This document shows, piece after piece, positions 27,773-37,731 of a stretch of DNA of 64,000 nucleotides. The stretch is from Pontiella desulfatans (GTDB lineage Bacteria > Verrucomicrobiota > Kiritimatiellia > Kiritimatiellales > Pontiellaceae): assembly GCF_900890425.1 (NCBI RefSeq), contig NZ_CAAHFG010000005.1:372001-436000 (forward strand), in the 5' to 3' direction. Each line of letters starts with the position of its first letter. Within the stretch, counting starts at the first letter, position 1. A program made the position numbers and the translations under genes. The notes under the pieces are model-generated. The model was not told the origin of the DNA and made no database searches. It saw only the letters and a list, made by a program, of their open reading frames with translations.

Positions 27773-29059
27773 TTATAGCACCCAGGGTTCGCGATATGCA
27801 CGGGTCAGCAGGCCGTTGGCCGCCGAATCGCCGATCACGTGTTCTTTTTCCGGATCCCACTTTAGGGTGCGACCCGTGTAAATTGCCATTTCGCCAAGCA
27901 GGCCGGCGCTGATCGAGCGGTGGCCGACTTCCGCCGGGCAGATGCACTCCTTGCGGCTGCGGATGCAGTCGAGGAAGTTATGGTGGTGGTCGCGGCTCTC
28001 GTAGAGATGGATTCCGTTGGAGGGAATCGGATCCTTGAGGATGCTCGGGTCGCTGGCCTCGATCTTGGTGCGCGTAACCAGGATTTCGCCCTCTTCGCCA
28101 ACAAAGCGGACGCCGGGGCTATGTTTGCTGGTCACCTTGATCAGCGAGCCATCGGCATAGTTGAGGTCGAAGTCGTAGGAGGTGATCACGTTGAACAAAT
28201 CCTTGTCGGCAAAGGTTCCGGTGCCGGACACCTCGACGGGGCCGGTGCGGTCGAGGCCGAGCGCCCAGTGGGAAATGTCGATGTTGTGTCCCGCCCAGTC
28301 GGTGATCTGGCCGCCGGAGAAGTCGCGCATCCAGCGCCAGTTCCAGTGCATGCTGCCGCCGCGGCCGAGGTCGCGGTGCGGCTGGGAGGGCGCCGGGCCG
28401 AGCCACATGTCGTAGTCGAACCCTTCCGGAACCGGCACCGGTTTCGGGTTGGAGCCCCCATAGCCCCCCGGCAGGCGGGCTTCGGCGAATTTCATTTTTC
28501 CAAGGCGGCCGTTGCGCACGAGCTCGCAGGCCAGACGGAAGCGGCCGTCGGAGCGCTGCTGGCTACCGGTCTGCCAGATCACGCCGTTGCGTTCGACGGC
28601 ATCGACGATGGCGCGGCCTTCGGTGATGGTGCGGGCGAGGGGCTTCTGGCCATAGATATCCTTGCCGGCATTGGCGGCGGCCACGCAGATGATGCCGTGC
28701 CAATGGTCGGGCAGGGCGTGGAAGATGGCATCGATGTCGTCGCGGGCGAGCAACGCGCGGTAGTCGTTGTATTCCGCGCAATCGGTGTTGCCGTATTTGC
28801 CATCGATGACCCGTTTGGCGGTGGCGCGGTGCTTTTTGTCGACATCGCACACGGCAAGCAGGCGGGTGCCGTTGGCGTTCAGGAAGCCTTTGAGGTTGCC
28901 CATGCCCATCGAGCCGGTGCCGATGCCGCCGATGGTGATCGTGTTGCTTGGCGCCGATGCGCCCAGCACCGTGGAGGGTACGATCGACGGAAAGCCCGCC
29001 GCCGCACCGAGCACGGCCGAGGATTTCAGCAGGTTGCGTCTGGATAAACGGTTTTTCAT
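27773..29059 (-). CDS. Tat-exported Gfo/Idh/MocA-family oxidoreductase
   Basis: 428 residues. A clear Tat signal opens the protein (SRRNLLKSSAVLGAAAG), so it is exported folded with its cofactor. Rossmann motif: GGIGTGSMGMGN. KPLART carries the family lysine. The substrate domain contains MHWNWRWMRDFSGGQITDWAGH, where the histidine pair is typical. The C-terminal part is the large family subtype common in PVC bacteria and Bacteroidetes. It probably oxidises a sugar or glycoside in the periplasm. It is followed by ThuA after 20 bp and preceded by a sugar isomerase/epimerase-like gene. Confidence 0.9.
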   Translation of the reverse strand: MKNRLSRRNLLKSSAVLGAAAGFPSIVPSTVLGASAPSNTITIGGIGTGSMGMGNLKGFLNANGTRLLAVCDVDKKHRATAKRVIDGKYGNTDCAEYNDYRALLARDDIDAIFHALPDHWHGIICVAAANAGKDIYGQKPLARTITEGRAIVDAVERNGVIWQTGSQQRSDGRFRLACELVRNGRLGKMKFAEARLPGGYGGSNPKPVPVPEGFDYDMWLGPAPSQPHRDLGRGGSMHWNWRWMRDFSGGQITDWAGHNIDISHWALGLDRTGPVEVSGTGTFADKDLFNVITSYDFDLNYADGSLIKVTSKHSPGVRFVGEEGEILVTRTKIEASDPSILKDPIPSNGIHLYESRDHHHNFLDCIRSRKECICPAEVGHRSISAGLLGEMAIYTGRTLKWDPEKEHVIGDSAANGLLTRAYREPWVL

Positions 29060-29123
29060 AACGTTCTCATTGGGGTGGAAAAAAACGGACGGATCGGTCG
29101 GATCCGTCCGGTCTTGAGGAGGA

Positions 29124-30116
<993 letters not shown>

Positions 30117-30133
30117 TTTGATGCTCCTTGATT

Positions 30134-30217
30134 ATTGCGTATTACGTACTACGTATTGCAAATGCCCGTCTCGGCGGGAGTTCCTTCAGCAATACGTAAT
30201 ACGCAGTACGAAGTACG
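30134..30217. repeat. Imperfect inverted repeat rich in TACGTA
   Basis: The left arm (30134-30159) and right arm (30189-30217) are built of ATTACGTA / TACGTAAT words around a CCCGTCTCGGCGGG core. It fills almost the whole gap between the isomerase and Gfo/Idh genes. It looks like a dispersed intergenic repeat rather than a promoter. Confidence 0.65.
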
Positions 30218-31378
30218 TTATAATTTAGTCCACGCCGCGTTGTTGTTGGAGCTAGCAACGACGGCTTCGATGAATTTCATGCCGAGAACGCCTTCCTTAA
30301 TGCCCGGGAAGTCCTTCTCGAGGTCGGTCGGCTTGCGCTTTGCCGCTTTGGCGCGAATGGTGTCGGCAAAGTTGCAGTAGTTGTTGGCGAAGGCTTCGAG
30401 GAAGGCTTCCGGGTGGCCGAACGGCAGGCGCGTGGCCCGGCCGGCGGCTTCGGATTTGGCGCCGATGTAGTCGTTGCCGCGCTTCCAGATCTGGGTCGGT
30501 TCGCCGAGCTTGTCGACGTAGAGCCAGTTCGGATGCTCCTGGTGCCATTCCAGCGAACCGTCTTCGCCATGAATCCAGATGGCGAGGTTGTTTTCCTGGC
30601 CGATCGAAACCTGGCTGGCGTGCAGCAGGCCCTTGGCCCCCTTGCTCAGCCGAAGCAGGCAGTTGCCGTCGTCGTCGAGGCGGCGGCCCTTGACAAAGGT
30701 CGTCAGGTCGGCGGCGATTTCCTTGATCGCCAGGCCCGTGATGTATTCGGCCAGGTTGGCGGCGTGGGTGCCGATGTCGCCCATGCAGCCGGCAATGCCC
30801 GATTTTTTGGGATCGGTACGCCAGGCGGCCTGTTGGGAACCTTCTTTTTCGGTGGCGCGCGCCAGCCAGCCCTGCGGATACTGCACGATCACTTTGCGGA
30901 TCTTGCCGATGTCGCCCTGCTTCACCATGTCCTTGGCCAGCTTGACCATCGGGTAGGCGGTATAGTTGTGCATCAGGCCGAACACCTTCTTCGACTTCTG
31001 CGCAACCACCTTGAGCTGCTCCGCCTCATCGACCGAGAGGGTCATCGGTTTTTCGCACATGACGTTGAAGCCCGCTTCGAGGAATGCCTTGGCGATCGGG
31101 AAGTGGGTGTGGTTCGGCGTGCAGACCGAGACAAAGTCGATGCGCTCTTCTTCCGAAAGGGCCAGCTCGCCCTCGATCATCGCCGCAACATCGCCATAGA
31201 CGCGCTTCGGGTCGATGGCCAGTTCCTTGCCCATCTGCTTCGACTTCTTGGGGTCGATATCGAAGGCGCCGGCCACGATTTCGATCTGCCCGTCCATGCG
31301 GGCCGCTTTGCGGTGTACGTCGCCGATGAAGGCGCCCGGGCCGCCACCGACCATTCCCATGCGTAGTTTTCTGTCCAT
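30218..31378 (-). CDS. Cytoplasmic Gfo/Idh/MocA-family oxidoreductase
   Basis: 386 residues with no signal peptide. Rossmann motif: GMVGGGPGAFIGDVH near residue 8. FNVMCEKPMTLSVDEAEQ carries the conserved EKP, and CMGDIGTHAANLAEY is the substrate-domain GxxxxH motif. This subtype often reduces or oxidises inositol- or keto-sugar-type substrates in the cytoplasm. It is the first enzyme gene after the MFS transporter and lies in the same direction as the isomerase, the exported Gfo/Idh and ThuA, giving a pathway-like order. The substrate is unknown. Confidence 0.9.
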   Translation of the reverse strand: MDRKLRMGMVGGGPGAFIGDVHRKAARMDGQIEIVAGAFDIDPKKSKQMGKELAIDPKRVYGDVAAMIEGELALSEEERIDFVSVCTPNHTHFPIAKAFLEAGFNVMCEKPMTLSVDEAEQLKVVAQKSKKVFGLMHNYTAYPMVKLAKDMVKQGDIGKIRKVIVQYPQGWLARATEKEGSQQAAWRTDPKKSGIAGCMGDIGTHAANLAEYITGLAIKEIAADLTTFVKGRRLDDDGNCLLRLSKGAKGLLHASQVSIGQENNLAIWIHGEDGSLEWHQEHPNWLYVDKLGEPTQIWKRGNDYIGAKSEAAGRATRLPFGHPEAFLEAFANNYCNFADTIRAKAAKRKPTDLEKDFPGIKEGVLGMKFIEAVVASSNNNAAWTKL

Positions 31379-31396
31379 TGTTTAACTCCTTGAATT

Positions 31397-31480
31397 TAGA
31401 TTGCTGGATTCGTGGATCATTGGATGGCTGGATGGGGCGCTGTTTTCAGCAATCCTCGCATCCAGTAATGCATCATTCCA
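31397..31480. repeat. Intergenic repeat of TGGAT words in inverted arrangement
   Basis: Several TTGGATGGCTGGAT-like words on the left (31397-31436) face their imperfect complements (ATCCTCGCATCCAGTAATGC) on the right. It fills the gap between the MFS and Gfo/Idh genes, as the TACGTA repeat does in the next gap. Both look like dispersed low-complexity repeats. Confidence 0.55.
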
Positions 31481-31486
31481 TTGCCC

Positions 31487-32755
31487 TTACTCTTCGTCCG
31501 AAACGTGGACGGCCTTGTAGCCGCCCTTCATCTGGAAGCCGATATGCAACGCGGTGAAGACCACGATCAGCGCGATCGCCAAGTAGGACACCATTTTCAG
31601 TGCCGCGCCGGCACCGGCGGTATCAAGCTGCCCACCCATGATCGGCAGAACGAAGGCGATGGAAGCCATGCCGGCTCCGCCCATCAGGTTCATGGCCAGT
31701 GCGCCGCCTTTCGGGAAGCGTTCGGCAACAATGCCGAGCATGGTCGGCCAGAAGAAACTCTTGCCGATTCCGAAGATGGTTGCCGCAGTGAAGGCCACTG
31801 CCGCTGAAGCGCCGGTTTTCAGTGTGCCCAGCCAGAAGAGGCCAATGAAGGTCAGCACGGAACAGACAATCAGAACGATCAGCGGGGAAAACTTGTGAAC
31901 GAGGCCGCCACCGAAGAAGCGGATCACAAACACGAGGCCGGCGGTGTAGCAGAGGAAGATGATGCCTTCCATGCCGGTCAGCTCTTTCATCAGCGCCGGG
32001 AACCATTGGTCGGGGCCAAGCTCAACGGCAGCGGTGAGCCACATGAGAAGGAAGAGCAGGATAAAGAGCGGTTTGAAGGTGCCCTTGACCATGTCGGCCG
32101 TGGAAACTTTTGCCGCAACGCGTTCGGTCTGCGGATATTTGCGCATCAGGCACATCACCAGATAAATGACGGTCGGAATGGCGATCATGCCCATTTTAGC
32201 CTGCCAGCTGGCACCGCCTTTGGTCAGTGCGAGGGCGAGCAATCCGCCGATAATCATACCGCCCGGCCACCAGGCATGCAGTACGTTGAGCATCTGGCCT
32301 TTCTTGTCCGGATAAATCGTCGCCGCCAGCGGATTGATGACACCTTCCACAATGCCCTGGGCAATGCCCATGATCAGGAATCCGATAAATAGCATACTGG
32401 TTCCTGGAGTTGCGAAGATGCCCGAGACGATCTCTCCCTCGGCCAATTCAGGCATTGGAGCGGCGATAATGCAGCCAAGCCCAACCAGGAATCCGACGGC
32501 TGAGAGCACATGCATGACCTTCATCCCGAGCGCATCAACGGCAAATCCGCAGATAAAGATCGAGAAGGTGAAGCCGAGAAAGGCGGGCGACCACATTTTA
32601 CCCATCAGTTCTGCATTCAGATGGAAGTCGGCACTCAGGGCCGCTGAAATGTCGCCTCGAATGGCAAAAATCATCGAGGTGGTTAGCAATGAAATGCAGC
32701 TGGCTATAAAGAGCCACATGCGGTGGGCGTGTACGGTATTGTCGTTGTCGGACAT
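31487..32755 (-). CDS. MFS transporter, probably sugar
   Basis: 422 residues with twelve membrane helices. The central loop around residue 205-215 is short (RKYPQTERVAAK). Features resembling the FucP/sugar permease branch are GIAQGIVEGVINPLAATIYPDKKGQMLNVLHAWWPGG and the GGGLVHKF loop, written here as separate blocks. An AGGAGG ribosome site lies 9 bases before the ATG. It heads the sugar-catabolic group and is divergent from a PAS-AraC regulator that probably controls it. Substrate is presumably a sugar or sugar derivative processed by the downstream dehydrogenases. Confidence 0.85.
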   Translation of the reverse strand: MSDNDNTVHAHRMWLFIASCISLLTTSMIFAIRGDISAALSADFHLNAELMGKMWSPAFLGFTFSIFICGFAVDALGMKVMHVLSAVGFLVGLGCIIAAPMPELAEGEIVSGIFATPGTSMLFIGFLIMGIAQGIVEGVINPLAATIYPDKKGQMLNVLHAWWPGGMIIGGLLALALTKGGASWQAKMGMIAIPTVIYLVMCLMRKYPQTERVAAKVSTADMVKGTFKPLFILLFLLMWLTAAVELGPDQWFPALMKELTGMEGIIFLCYTAGLVFVIRFFGGGLVHKFSPLIVLIVCSVLTFIGLFWLGTLKTGASAAVAFTAATIFGIGKSFFWPTMLGIVAERFPKGGALAMNLMGGAGMASIAFVLPIMGGQLDTAGAGAALKMVSYLAIALIVVFTALHIGFQMKGGYKAVHVSDEE

Positions 32756-32950
32756 GTTCTCATCCTCCTGGTTGTTTTTCTCCTGTGCGGGATTTGGATG
32801 ATCGGAACAATGATTCTTTCCCTATGTCCCTGCCCGATGTTTCATCCACCCACACCACTCAAGTGTCGGACAAAGTACCCGAAAGCATAAAGAGAGGTCT
32901 TGTAGATGCCTAGCCTATTCTTGTATATTTTCGGCACAAATGGGAGCCAC
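32756..32950. promoter_or_regulatory. Divergent control region between the MFS and PAS-AraC genes
   Basis: 195 bp holding both promoters. TTGTATATTTTCGG at 32923-32936 is a plausible -10 region for the plus-strand regulator. No clear operator repeat could be found by eye. Confidence 0.5.
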
Positions 32951-33694
32951 ATGGACAAGGTTGGATTTAAGAAGGACTTTCTGGCAAGGATGCATAGCCC
33001 GGAGCAGATGCAACTGCTCTTCAACCACCTGCCGGACGTCTACTATTTCGTGAAGGATCGCGACGGACGCTTTGTGATGGCGAACGATACGTTCGTGAAA
33101 CAGTGCGGCGCCTCCACGGAGGACGAGATCATCGGCAAAACCGATTTCGACTTCTTCCCGCTCGGCCGCGCCGAAACCTATGTCAACGACGACAACCACG
33201 TGATGTCGACCGGCGAAAGCATCATCGACCGCGTCGAGCTGGCTCCGGACCCCGGCAACTCCATCAACTGGTTCATCACCTGCAAGGTGCCGGTCTACTC
33301 CAACGAAGGCGACATCATCGGCCTCGCCGGAACCGCGCGCGACATCACCCGCGCCGGCCTCGCCCTGCGGCCCTACACCGAAATGCGCGCCGTGCTCGAA
33401 TTCGTGCGCGACAACTATCCCCAGGCGATCGAGATCAAGGAACTGGCCGCGCTGGTGCACCTCTCCATCAGCCAGTTCGAACGGCGCTTCCGCAAGGTCT
33501 TCCAGATTTCACCCCTCAAGCACATCATGAACGTGCGCATCCGCGCCGCCAGCCTGCGGCTCACCACCACCAACGACACCATCGCCGCCATCGCACTCGA
33601 CTGCGGCTTCTACGACCACTCCCACTTCACCCGCAACTTCCGCAAGGTCATGGGCGTCTCTCCCAAGGAATATCGCAAGCAATATATGGGGTAG
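32951..33694 (+). CDS. PAS-AraC transcriptional regulator
   Basis: 247 residues. Residues ~15-130 are a PAS sensor (FNHLPDVYYFVKDRDGRF, then DEIIGKTDFDFFP, and the closing GLAGTARDIT). Residues ~145-245 are the AraC DNA-binding domain with two helix-turn-helix units (LAALVHLSISQFERRFRKVF and FYDHSHFTRNFRKVMG). The ATG at 32951 has GGGAG 5 bases upstream; the frame is open 15 codons earlier without a better site. Divergent from the MFS gene, it likely activates the sugar group in response to an unknown small molecule bound by the PAS domain. Confidence 0.88.
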   Translation: MDKVGFKKDFLARMHSPEQMQLLFNHLPDVYYFVKDRDGRFVMANDTFVKQCGASTEDEIIGKTDFDFFPLGRAETYVNDDNHVMSTGESIIDRVELAPDPGNSINWFITCKVPVYSNEGDIIGLAGTARDITRAGLALRPYTEMRAVLEFVRDNYPQAIEIKELAALVHLSISQFERRFRKVFQISPLKHIMNVRIRAASLRLTTTNDTIAAIALDCGFYDHSHFTRNFRKVMGVSPKEYRKQYMG

Positions 33695-33844
33695 GCGCAA
33701 TGCCATCTTCAGTTTGCTTGTGGGAGAAACTTGCTTTTGGGGGCGTAGAAGCGACACCCTCGTCGATTACAGTGCAGTGGCAAGCGGTGGGGGCACCGCT
33801 TCTACGATTAGGACGATTCCAAAATGAAGATGGTATAAGTGCCA
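33693..33844. repeat. Nested inverted repeat after the PAS-AraC gene
   Basis: Outer arms at 33693-33711 and 33825-33844 share the GCCATCTTCA word. Inner arms at 33744-33753 and 33797-33806 (CGTAGAAGCG with its complement) are perfect. No gene is inside. It resembles a small non-coding MITE-like element. The outer arm begins at the stop codon of the regulator. Confidence 0.65.
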
Positions 33845-34356
33845 AGGTGGAGATGGGTCATCTCACGACGGTCAGCCGGGCGATGAAGTTTTACGATGAA
33901 GCAGAGGGCGTCCGGGCGTAGGAGAAGGAACGGATTCTAAAATTCATCGGCCGACCCCTTTTTGGACCCCTCGAATTCAAGTTATGTCCGGGGGGGGGGA
34001 GGAACCCAAAGAGGGGTCGTTATGGGAGTTGAAAGTTAAAATGACGATTTAGGCGGCCTGACCCTTTGGCTAGGCGGCCTGACCCTTTGGCCCCTGACCT
34101 TTTTTTCTGACCCTTTTTTTCCGGGGTGTTCCTCTTCTGGTGGAGGGTCGTTGTCCTCAACGACCGATTCCGACCGGGCGGCAGACCGGGAGGAACCGGT
34201 TTCTCCCAATGTGGAGCAGGCTTTCTTGCCTGCCCATGGCGGGGATGGGCAGACAGGAATGTCCGCCGCCCCACAGCTTACCAATCCGGTGCTGGCGCTG
34301 CTTGGGCAGGATGGGGAGATGCCTATGCGTTCTGTGCGTTCTTTTGCGGTTAAAAA
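33845..34356. repeat. Gene-free stretch of decayed repeats
   Basis: No convincing gene on either strand. It contains a run of ten G at 33990-33999, a 21-bp unit repeated in tandem at 34051-34092 (AGGCGGCCTGACCCTTTGGC plus one base), further GACCC-rich pieces to 34120, and a perfect GGTCGTTG hairpin at 34146-34165. Another imperfect hairpin of TGCCTGCCCAT lies around 34216-34245. The GACCC/GGGTC words resemble repeats found next to REP-associated transposases, but no transposase is present here. It ends with the word TTCTTTTGCGGTTAAA at 34340-34355. Confidence 0.6.
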
Positions 34357-35030
34357 ATGATCCTGTCATTCCATCATCCTGACCAAAAGCTTTTGTCTTT
34401 GTGTTTCTTGAACCTTTTTGTGGCCATCCCCTCGTTGGCTAGGCCGAAGCTGGGTTGCGAGTCTCCGAAGTATGATTTCGGGACGGTGATTGGCCAGGAG
34501 AAGATCCCCCATGAATTCATCCTGAAGAATACGGGCGACGAGCCGGTGGTTGTGTCGAGGATCAAGACCTGTTGCAATCCGGTAATGCAATCTACCAAGT
34601 GCTTACGGCAACCAACCTGTTGAAAGAAAACGTGGTTCTTGAATCTGTGCGGTCAACCATTCAGGGGATCGTGGGCGAGCTGGCGGACGCGGATCGGATA
34701 TCCACGCCACGACGCAATTGGACGATCAAACTCAAAGCCACGGATGCGCTGAAGCCAGGCAAGCTGAATGGCCGCATCCAACTCAAATTTTCAACCGGAG
34801 CCATAAACATTCCGGTTTTGGGCAACGTCAAGCCGGCCATCCAGGTGGTGCCCGAGCGCCTTGTCATGCTGCGTAGCGCAAAGCCGTTCGAGGTTTTGTC
34901 CGCAAAGCTGGAAAACGCCGAAGGTTCGGTGGAACCCAAACGGCTTACGGACGGCAAGTGGCAACTAAGAATTGTTCTTGATGCCTCAACCGTTCGGCCT
35001 GGTTCGGGGCTGGTGGCCGGAACCTCCTAA
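34357..35030 (+). pseudogene. Broken DUF1573-type exported protein
   Basis: The first frame (34357-34623) encodes a signal peptide (LLSLCFLNLFVAIPSLA) and the first half of a DUF1573 domain (KYDFGTVIGQEKIPHEFIL, KNTGDEPVVVSRIKTCC). It then runs into a stop. A second frame, shifted by one position, is open from before 34572 to 35030 and encodes a beta-rich continuation (LNGRIQLKFSTGAINIPVLG, VVPERLVML). The usual SCGCT block of DUF1573 is not intact at the junction. The simplest reading is a frameshift with loss of a short piece near 34560-34620. If the sequence is right, no full protein is made. Confidence 0.7.
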
Positions 35031-35074
35031 CAGCCTCAAGTGCTTGTCCCGTTGTTGCTCCCCAAGCCGTAACC

Positions 35075-35785
35075 TCACAGCCCCAGGAACTGGATCGCTA
35101 GTCCGGAGAGGCAGACGGCGGCCCCGGCGAGGGCGTGGCTGAAGCGCTCGAGCGAGCCGATTTTGACGAACTGGATGCCCCATGCGGAAACCAGCACCAC
35201 GGTTAACATGGTGCCGATCGTGGTGAGGGCGAAGATGCCGGCCACCAGCAGCATGCCGCCGAAGCTGTGTTCCGCCGCGGGATACATGATTAGCGGAATG
35301 AGCGGTTCGCAGGGGCCGAGGACAAAAATGGTGAACAGCACCCAGGGGGTGATGCTGCGGGTTTTCATTTCGTGGGGATGGGCGTGGTCTTTCAGGTGCG
35401 AATGCTTGTGCGTGTGCAATACCTCGTCTGTATGGGCATGTGCGTGGGTGTGGGGCTTTTTCTTGATGGCGCGGTGGACGCCCCAGATGCAGTAGGTGAA
35501 CCCGAAGATGATCAGCAGTTGCGCCGCCAGGTTGCCGCGCCACGCCTCGAACAGTTCCAGCTTGCCGAGCGCCACGCCCAGCATTGCACCTAGCAGGCCC
35601 AGCACGATGGAGCCGATCACATGCCCAATGCCGCACAGGAAGGTGATCCACAGGGTCTTGCCCATCGACCAGTTCCGCGCCTTGCCCATCACGATGAAGG
35701 GAAGATAGTGGTCGGGGCCGGCCAGGGTGTGGCCGAGGCCGATCAGGGCGGCGGTGCCGGCGAGGATGGGAATGGCATCGTTCAT
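35075..35785 (-). CDS. UreH/TauE-like membrane transporter with His-rich loop
   Basis: 236 residues with six predicted helices. Helix 1 has LIGLGHTLAGPDHYLPF, the HxxxxPDH-like signature of UreH and nickel/cobalt transporters of the DsbD-like superfamily. The loop at residues ~110-140 is very rich in histidine (HTHAHAHTDEVLHTHKHSH), which points to binding of nickel, cobalt or zinc. FVLGPCEPLIPLIMYPA in the fourth helix is a second conserved motif. It lies near a CDF exporter with a similar His-rich loop, so this is probably a metal-handling locus. Confidence 0.8.
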   Translation of the reverse strand: MNDAIPILAGTAALIGLGHTLAGPDHYLPFIVMGKARNWSMGKTLWITFLCGIGHVIGSIVLGLLGAMLGVALGKLELFEAWRGNLAAQLLIIFGFTYCIWGVHRAIKKKPHTHAHAHTDEVLHTHKHSHLKDHAHPHEMKTRSITPWVLFTIFVLGPCEPLIPLIMYPAAEHSFGGMLLVAGIFALTTIGTMLTVVLVSAWGIQFVKIGSLERFSHALAGAAVCLSGLAIQFLGL

Positions 35786-35872
35786 TTGCCGTACAACATG
35801 CTATTCCCGGGCGGTAAAGTCCAATGCATAATTGCCTTTGCGCATCGGGCCAAATCGACTTAATTTAACGGC

Positions 35873-36613
35873 ATGCAAACTGCGAAACCAACCCGCATCG
35901 GATTACTGACCGACCTCCACTACGATGGCGGTGCCAAGGCGATGAACCGGCTCTATGAATCCGTTGCCACACTCAACGCCGGGAATATCGATGCCATGGT
36001 GGTGATGGGCGATCTGGTGAATGGCACAAGTGAGCAGAATACCAAGCGCCTGTTGCGCGAGGTGTCGGCGCTGTGCGATGCCTTCAGCGGGCAGATCTGG
36101 TTCATGCATGGCAACCATGATCTCGATTACCTTTCGAAACCGCAGTTCTACAATGCCCTGGGCCGGGCCGGCGACCGGTCGCGGTTCCATTTCGAACTGG
36201 GCGGGTACGGTTTCATCTGCATCGATGGCAATTTCCGGCCGGATGGCACGGAATACGACTGCGGGAATTTTGAGTGGGAGACGGCGGCCGTCCCCGAGGA
36301 ACAGCTCGACTGGCTGCGGGGCCGTCTGGCGGCCTCCCTGCTCCCGGTGGTGGTCATCAGCCACCAGCGCATCGACAAGGCATGCACCCACGCCGTCCGC
36401 AACCATGCCGAGGTGCGGGAGATGATTTCGCTCTCCGGAAAGGTGAGGGCGGTCTTCCAGGGCCATAACCACGAGGATGACCTGCTGCAGATCGACGGAA
36501 CCTCATACTATACGCTCAGCGCCCACAAGGACGATGCCGGCCCGGCCGTGCTTGAACTCGGTGCCAAGGGGATCCGCCTGCTGCGCGACTTCCATCTTTC
36601 CGAGGTGGTTTGA
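35873..36613 (+). CDS. Metallophosphoesterase (calcineurin-like)
   Basis: 246 residues, cytoplasmic. The five metal-binding motifs are all present: LLTDLHYD (residue ~10), VVMGDLVNG (~44), FMHGNHDLD (~77), VVISHQRID (~160) and FQGHNHEDD (~196). Such enzymes hydrolyse phosphate mono- or diesters with two metal ions; the natural substrate is unknown. The CDF transporter gene starts 2 bp after the stop, so the two are co-transcribed. That may mean metal supply or metal-dependent control, which is inferred. Confidence 0.88.
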   Translation: MQTAKPTRIGLLTDLHYDGGAKAMNRLYESVATLNAGNIDAMVVMGDLVNGTSEQNTKRLLREVSALCDAFSGQIWFMHGNHDLDYLSKPQFYNALGRAGDRSRFHFELGGYGFICIDGNFRPDGTEYDCGNFEWETAAVPEEQLDWLRGRLAASLLPVVVISHQRIDKACTHAVRNHAEVREMISLSGKVRAVFQGHNHEDDLLQIDGTSYYTLSAHKDDAGPAVLELGAKGIRLLRDFHLSEVV

Positions 36614-36615
36614 CC

Positions 36616-37521
36616 ATGAGGCATTGCCCATTGCACGAACACGATTTCCTTCACGGCCAGGAGCACGGCGAGCGGCGGGTCTACATGGTGCTGTTCCTCA
36701 CCATCGTCACCATGGCGGTGGAGATTGTTGCCGGATTCGTTTTCAACTCCATGGCCCTCACCGCCGACGGTTGGCACATGGGTACGCATGCCGCGGCCTT
36801 CGGCATCACCATCTTTGCCTACCGCTATGCCCGCAGGCATGCCAAGAACCCGCGCTTCAGCTTTGGCACCGGCAAGGTCGGTGTGCTGGGTGGATTCGCC
36901 AGCGCGGTCGCCCTGGGGGTGGTGGCGTTGCTTATGGCGGTCGAGTCCATCCACCGTATGATCGAACCGCGCGAAATCCGCTTTACCGAAGCCATCTGGG
37001 TGGCCGTGATTGGCCTGGTGGTCAACCTCGTGTCCGCCTTTTTGCTCAAAGGCGAGCACCACCACCATCACGGGCATGACCACGAGCACCACCACCATCG
37101 GGAAGACCACAACCTCAAGGCCGCCTATTTCCATGTGCTGGCCGATGCCATGACGTCGGTCGCCGCCATCATCGCCCTCGTTTTCGGGCGGATGTTCGGT
37201 TGGACGATTCTCGATCCGGTCATGGGGGTGGTCGGCTCGCTCGTCATCGCCCGCTGGGCATTCGGGCTGCTCGGGCAAACCTCGGGCATCCTGCTCGATG
37301 GCAGCATCGGTCCGGAAATCCGCGAGGCCATTCGCGCTGCGGTCGAAGCCGACCCGGAATTGCACGTAACCGACCTCCACGTCTGGGCCATCGCCCCCGG
37401 CCATTTGGCGGTTATTCTGGCGGTGGGCAGCGCCCGCCCCCGCACGCCGGCGGAAGTGAAGGCCTTGCTGCGGGATATCCCGCACCTGGTACACATCAAT
37501 GCGGAAGTGCACGCAGGTTGA
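36616..37521 (+). CDS. Cation diffusion facilitator, DmeF-like
   Basis: 301 residues with six helices. Helix 2 has ALTADGWHMGTHAAAFG, and helix 5 has the partner FHVLADAMTSVAAI; the H-D/D-D residues form the transport site. A His-rich loop (EHHHHHGHDHEHHHH) lies between helices 4 and 5. This arrangement and the N-terminal HEHDF match the DmeF group that exports cobalt and nickel. The C-terminal cytoplasmic domain has VTDLHVWAIAPGH. It starts 2 bp after the phosphoesterase stop, with GAGGTGG as ribosome site. Confidence 0.9.
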   Translation: MRHCPLHEHDFLHGQEHGERRVYMVLFLTIVTMAVEIVAGFVFNSMALTADGWHMGTHAAAFGITIFAYRYARRHAKNPRFSFGTGKVGVLGGFASAVALGVVALLMAVESIHRMIEPREIRFTEAIWVAVIGLVVNLVSAFLLKGEHHHHHGHDHEHHHHREDHNLKAAYFHVLADAMTSVAAIIALVFGRMFGWTILDPVMGVVGSLVIARWAFGLLGQTSGILLDGSIGPEIREAIRAAVEADPELHVTDLHVWAIAPGHLAVILAVGSARPRTPAEVKALLRDIPHLVHINAEVHAG

Positions 37522-37626
37522 CCGATCTCATACTTGCATAAGTATGATGTTCGGTTTTCTTTCACTGCATCGCACGTCTTGCATAAGCCAGGGGCAATCA
37601 GTATAAACCCCGCTTGTTTAAAAAGC

Positions 37627-37699
37627 TTGTAGTCCCGCCTTTAGGCGGAACCCGGAGGTTTGGCTAAGCTTGCGAGGCCGCCTGAAGGCGGAACTACAA
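37627..37699. repeat. GTAGTTCCGCC inverted repeat, copy 1
   Basis: 22-bp arms (37627-37648 and 37678-37699) differ at two positions. Each arm is itself a small hairpin of CCGCC and GGCGG. The spacer is 29 bp. It lies 32 bp before alaS and is related to the copy at 49731. Confidence 0.8.
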
Positions 37700-37731
37700 A
37701 CCCTCCCTTTAAGGAAAGTAGGTAAGACGAA

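Noticed and set aside
30134-31480. TACGTA- and TGGAT-rich gaps as operators of the sugar group
   Set aside because: They fill whole gaps inside the operon and look like low-complexity dispersed repeats, not short symmetrical sites.
34126-34382. Several 60-90-codon open frames in the gene-free stretch
   Set aside because: They overlap hairpins and each other, are rich in Pro, Arg and Gly, and have no ribosome site or family resemblance.
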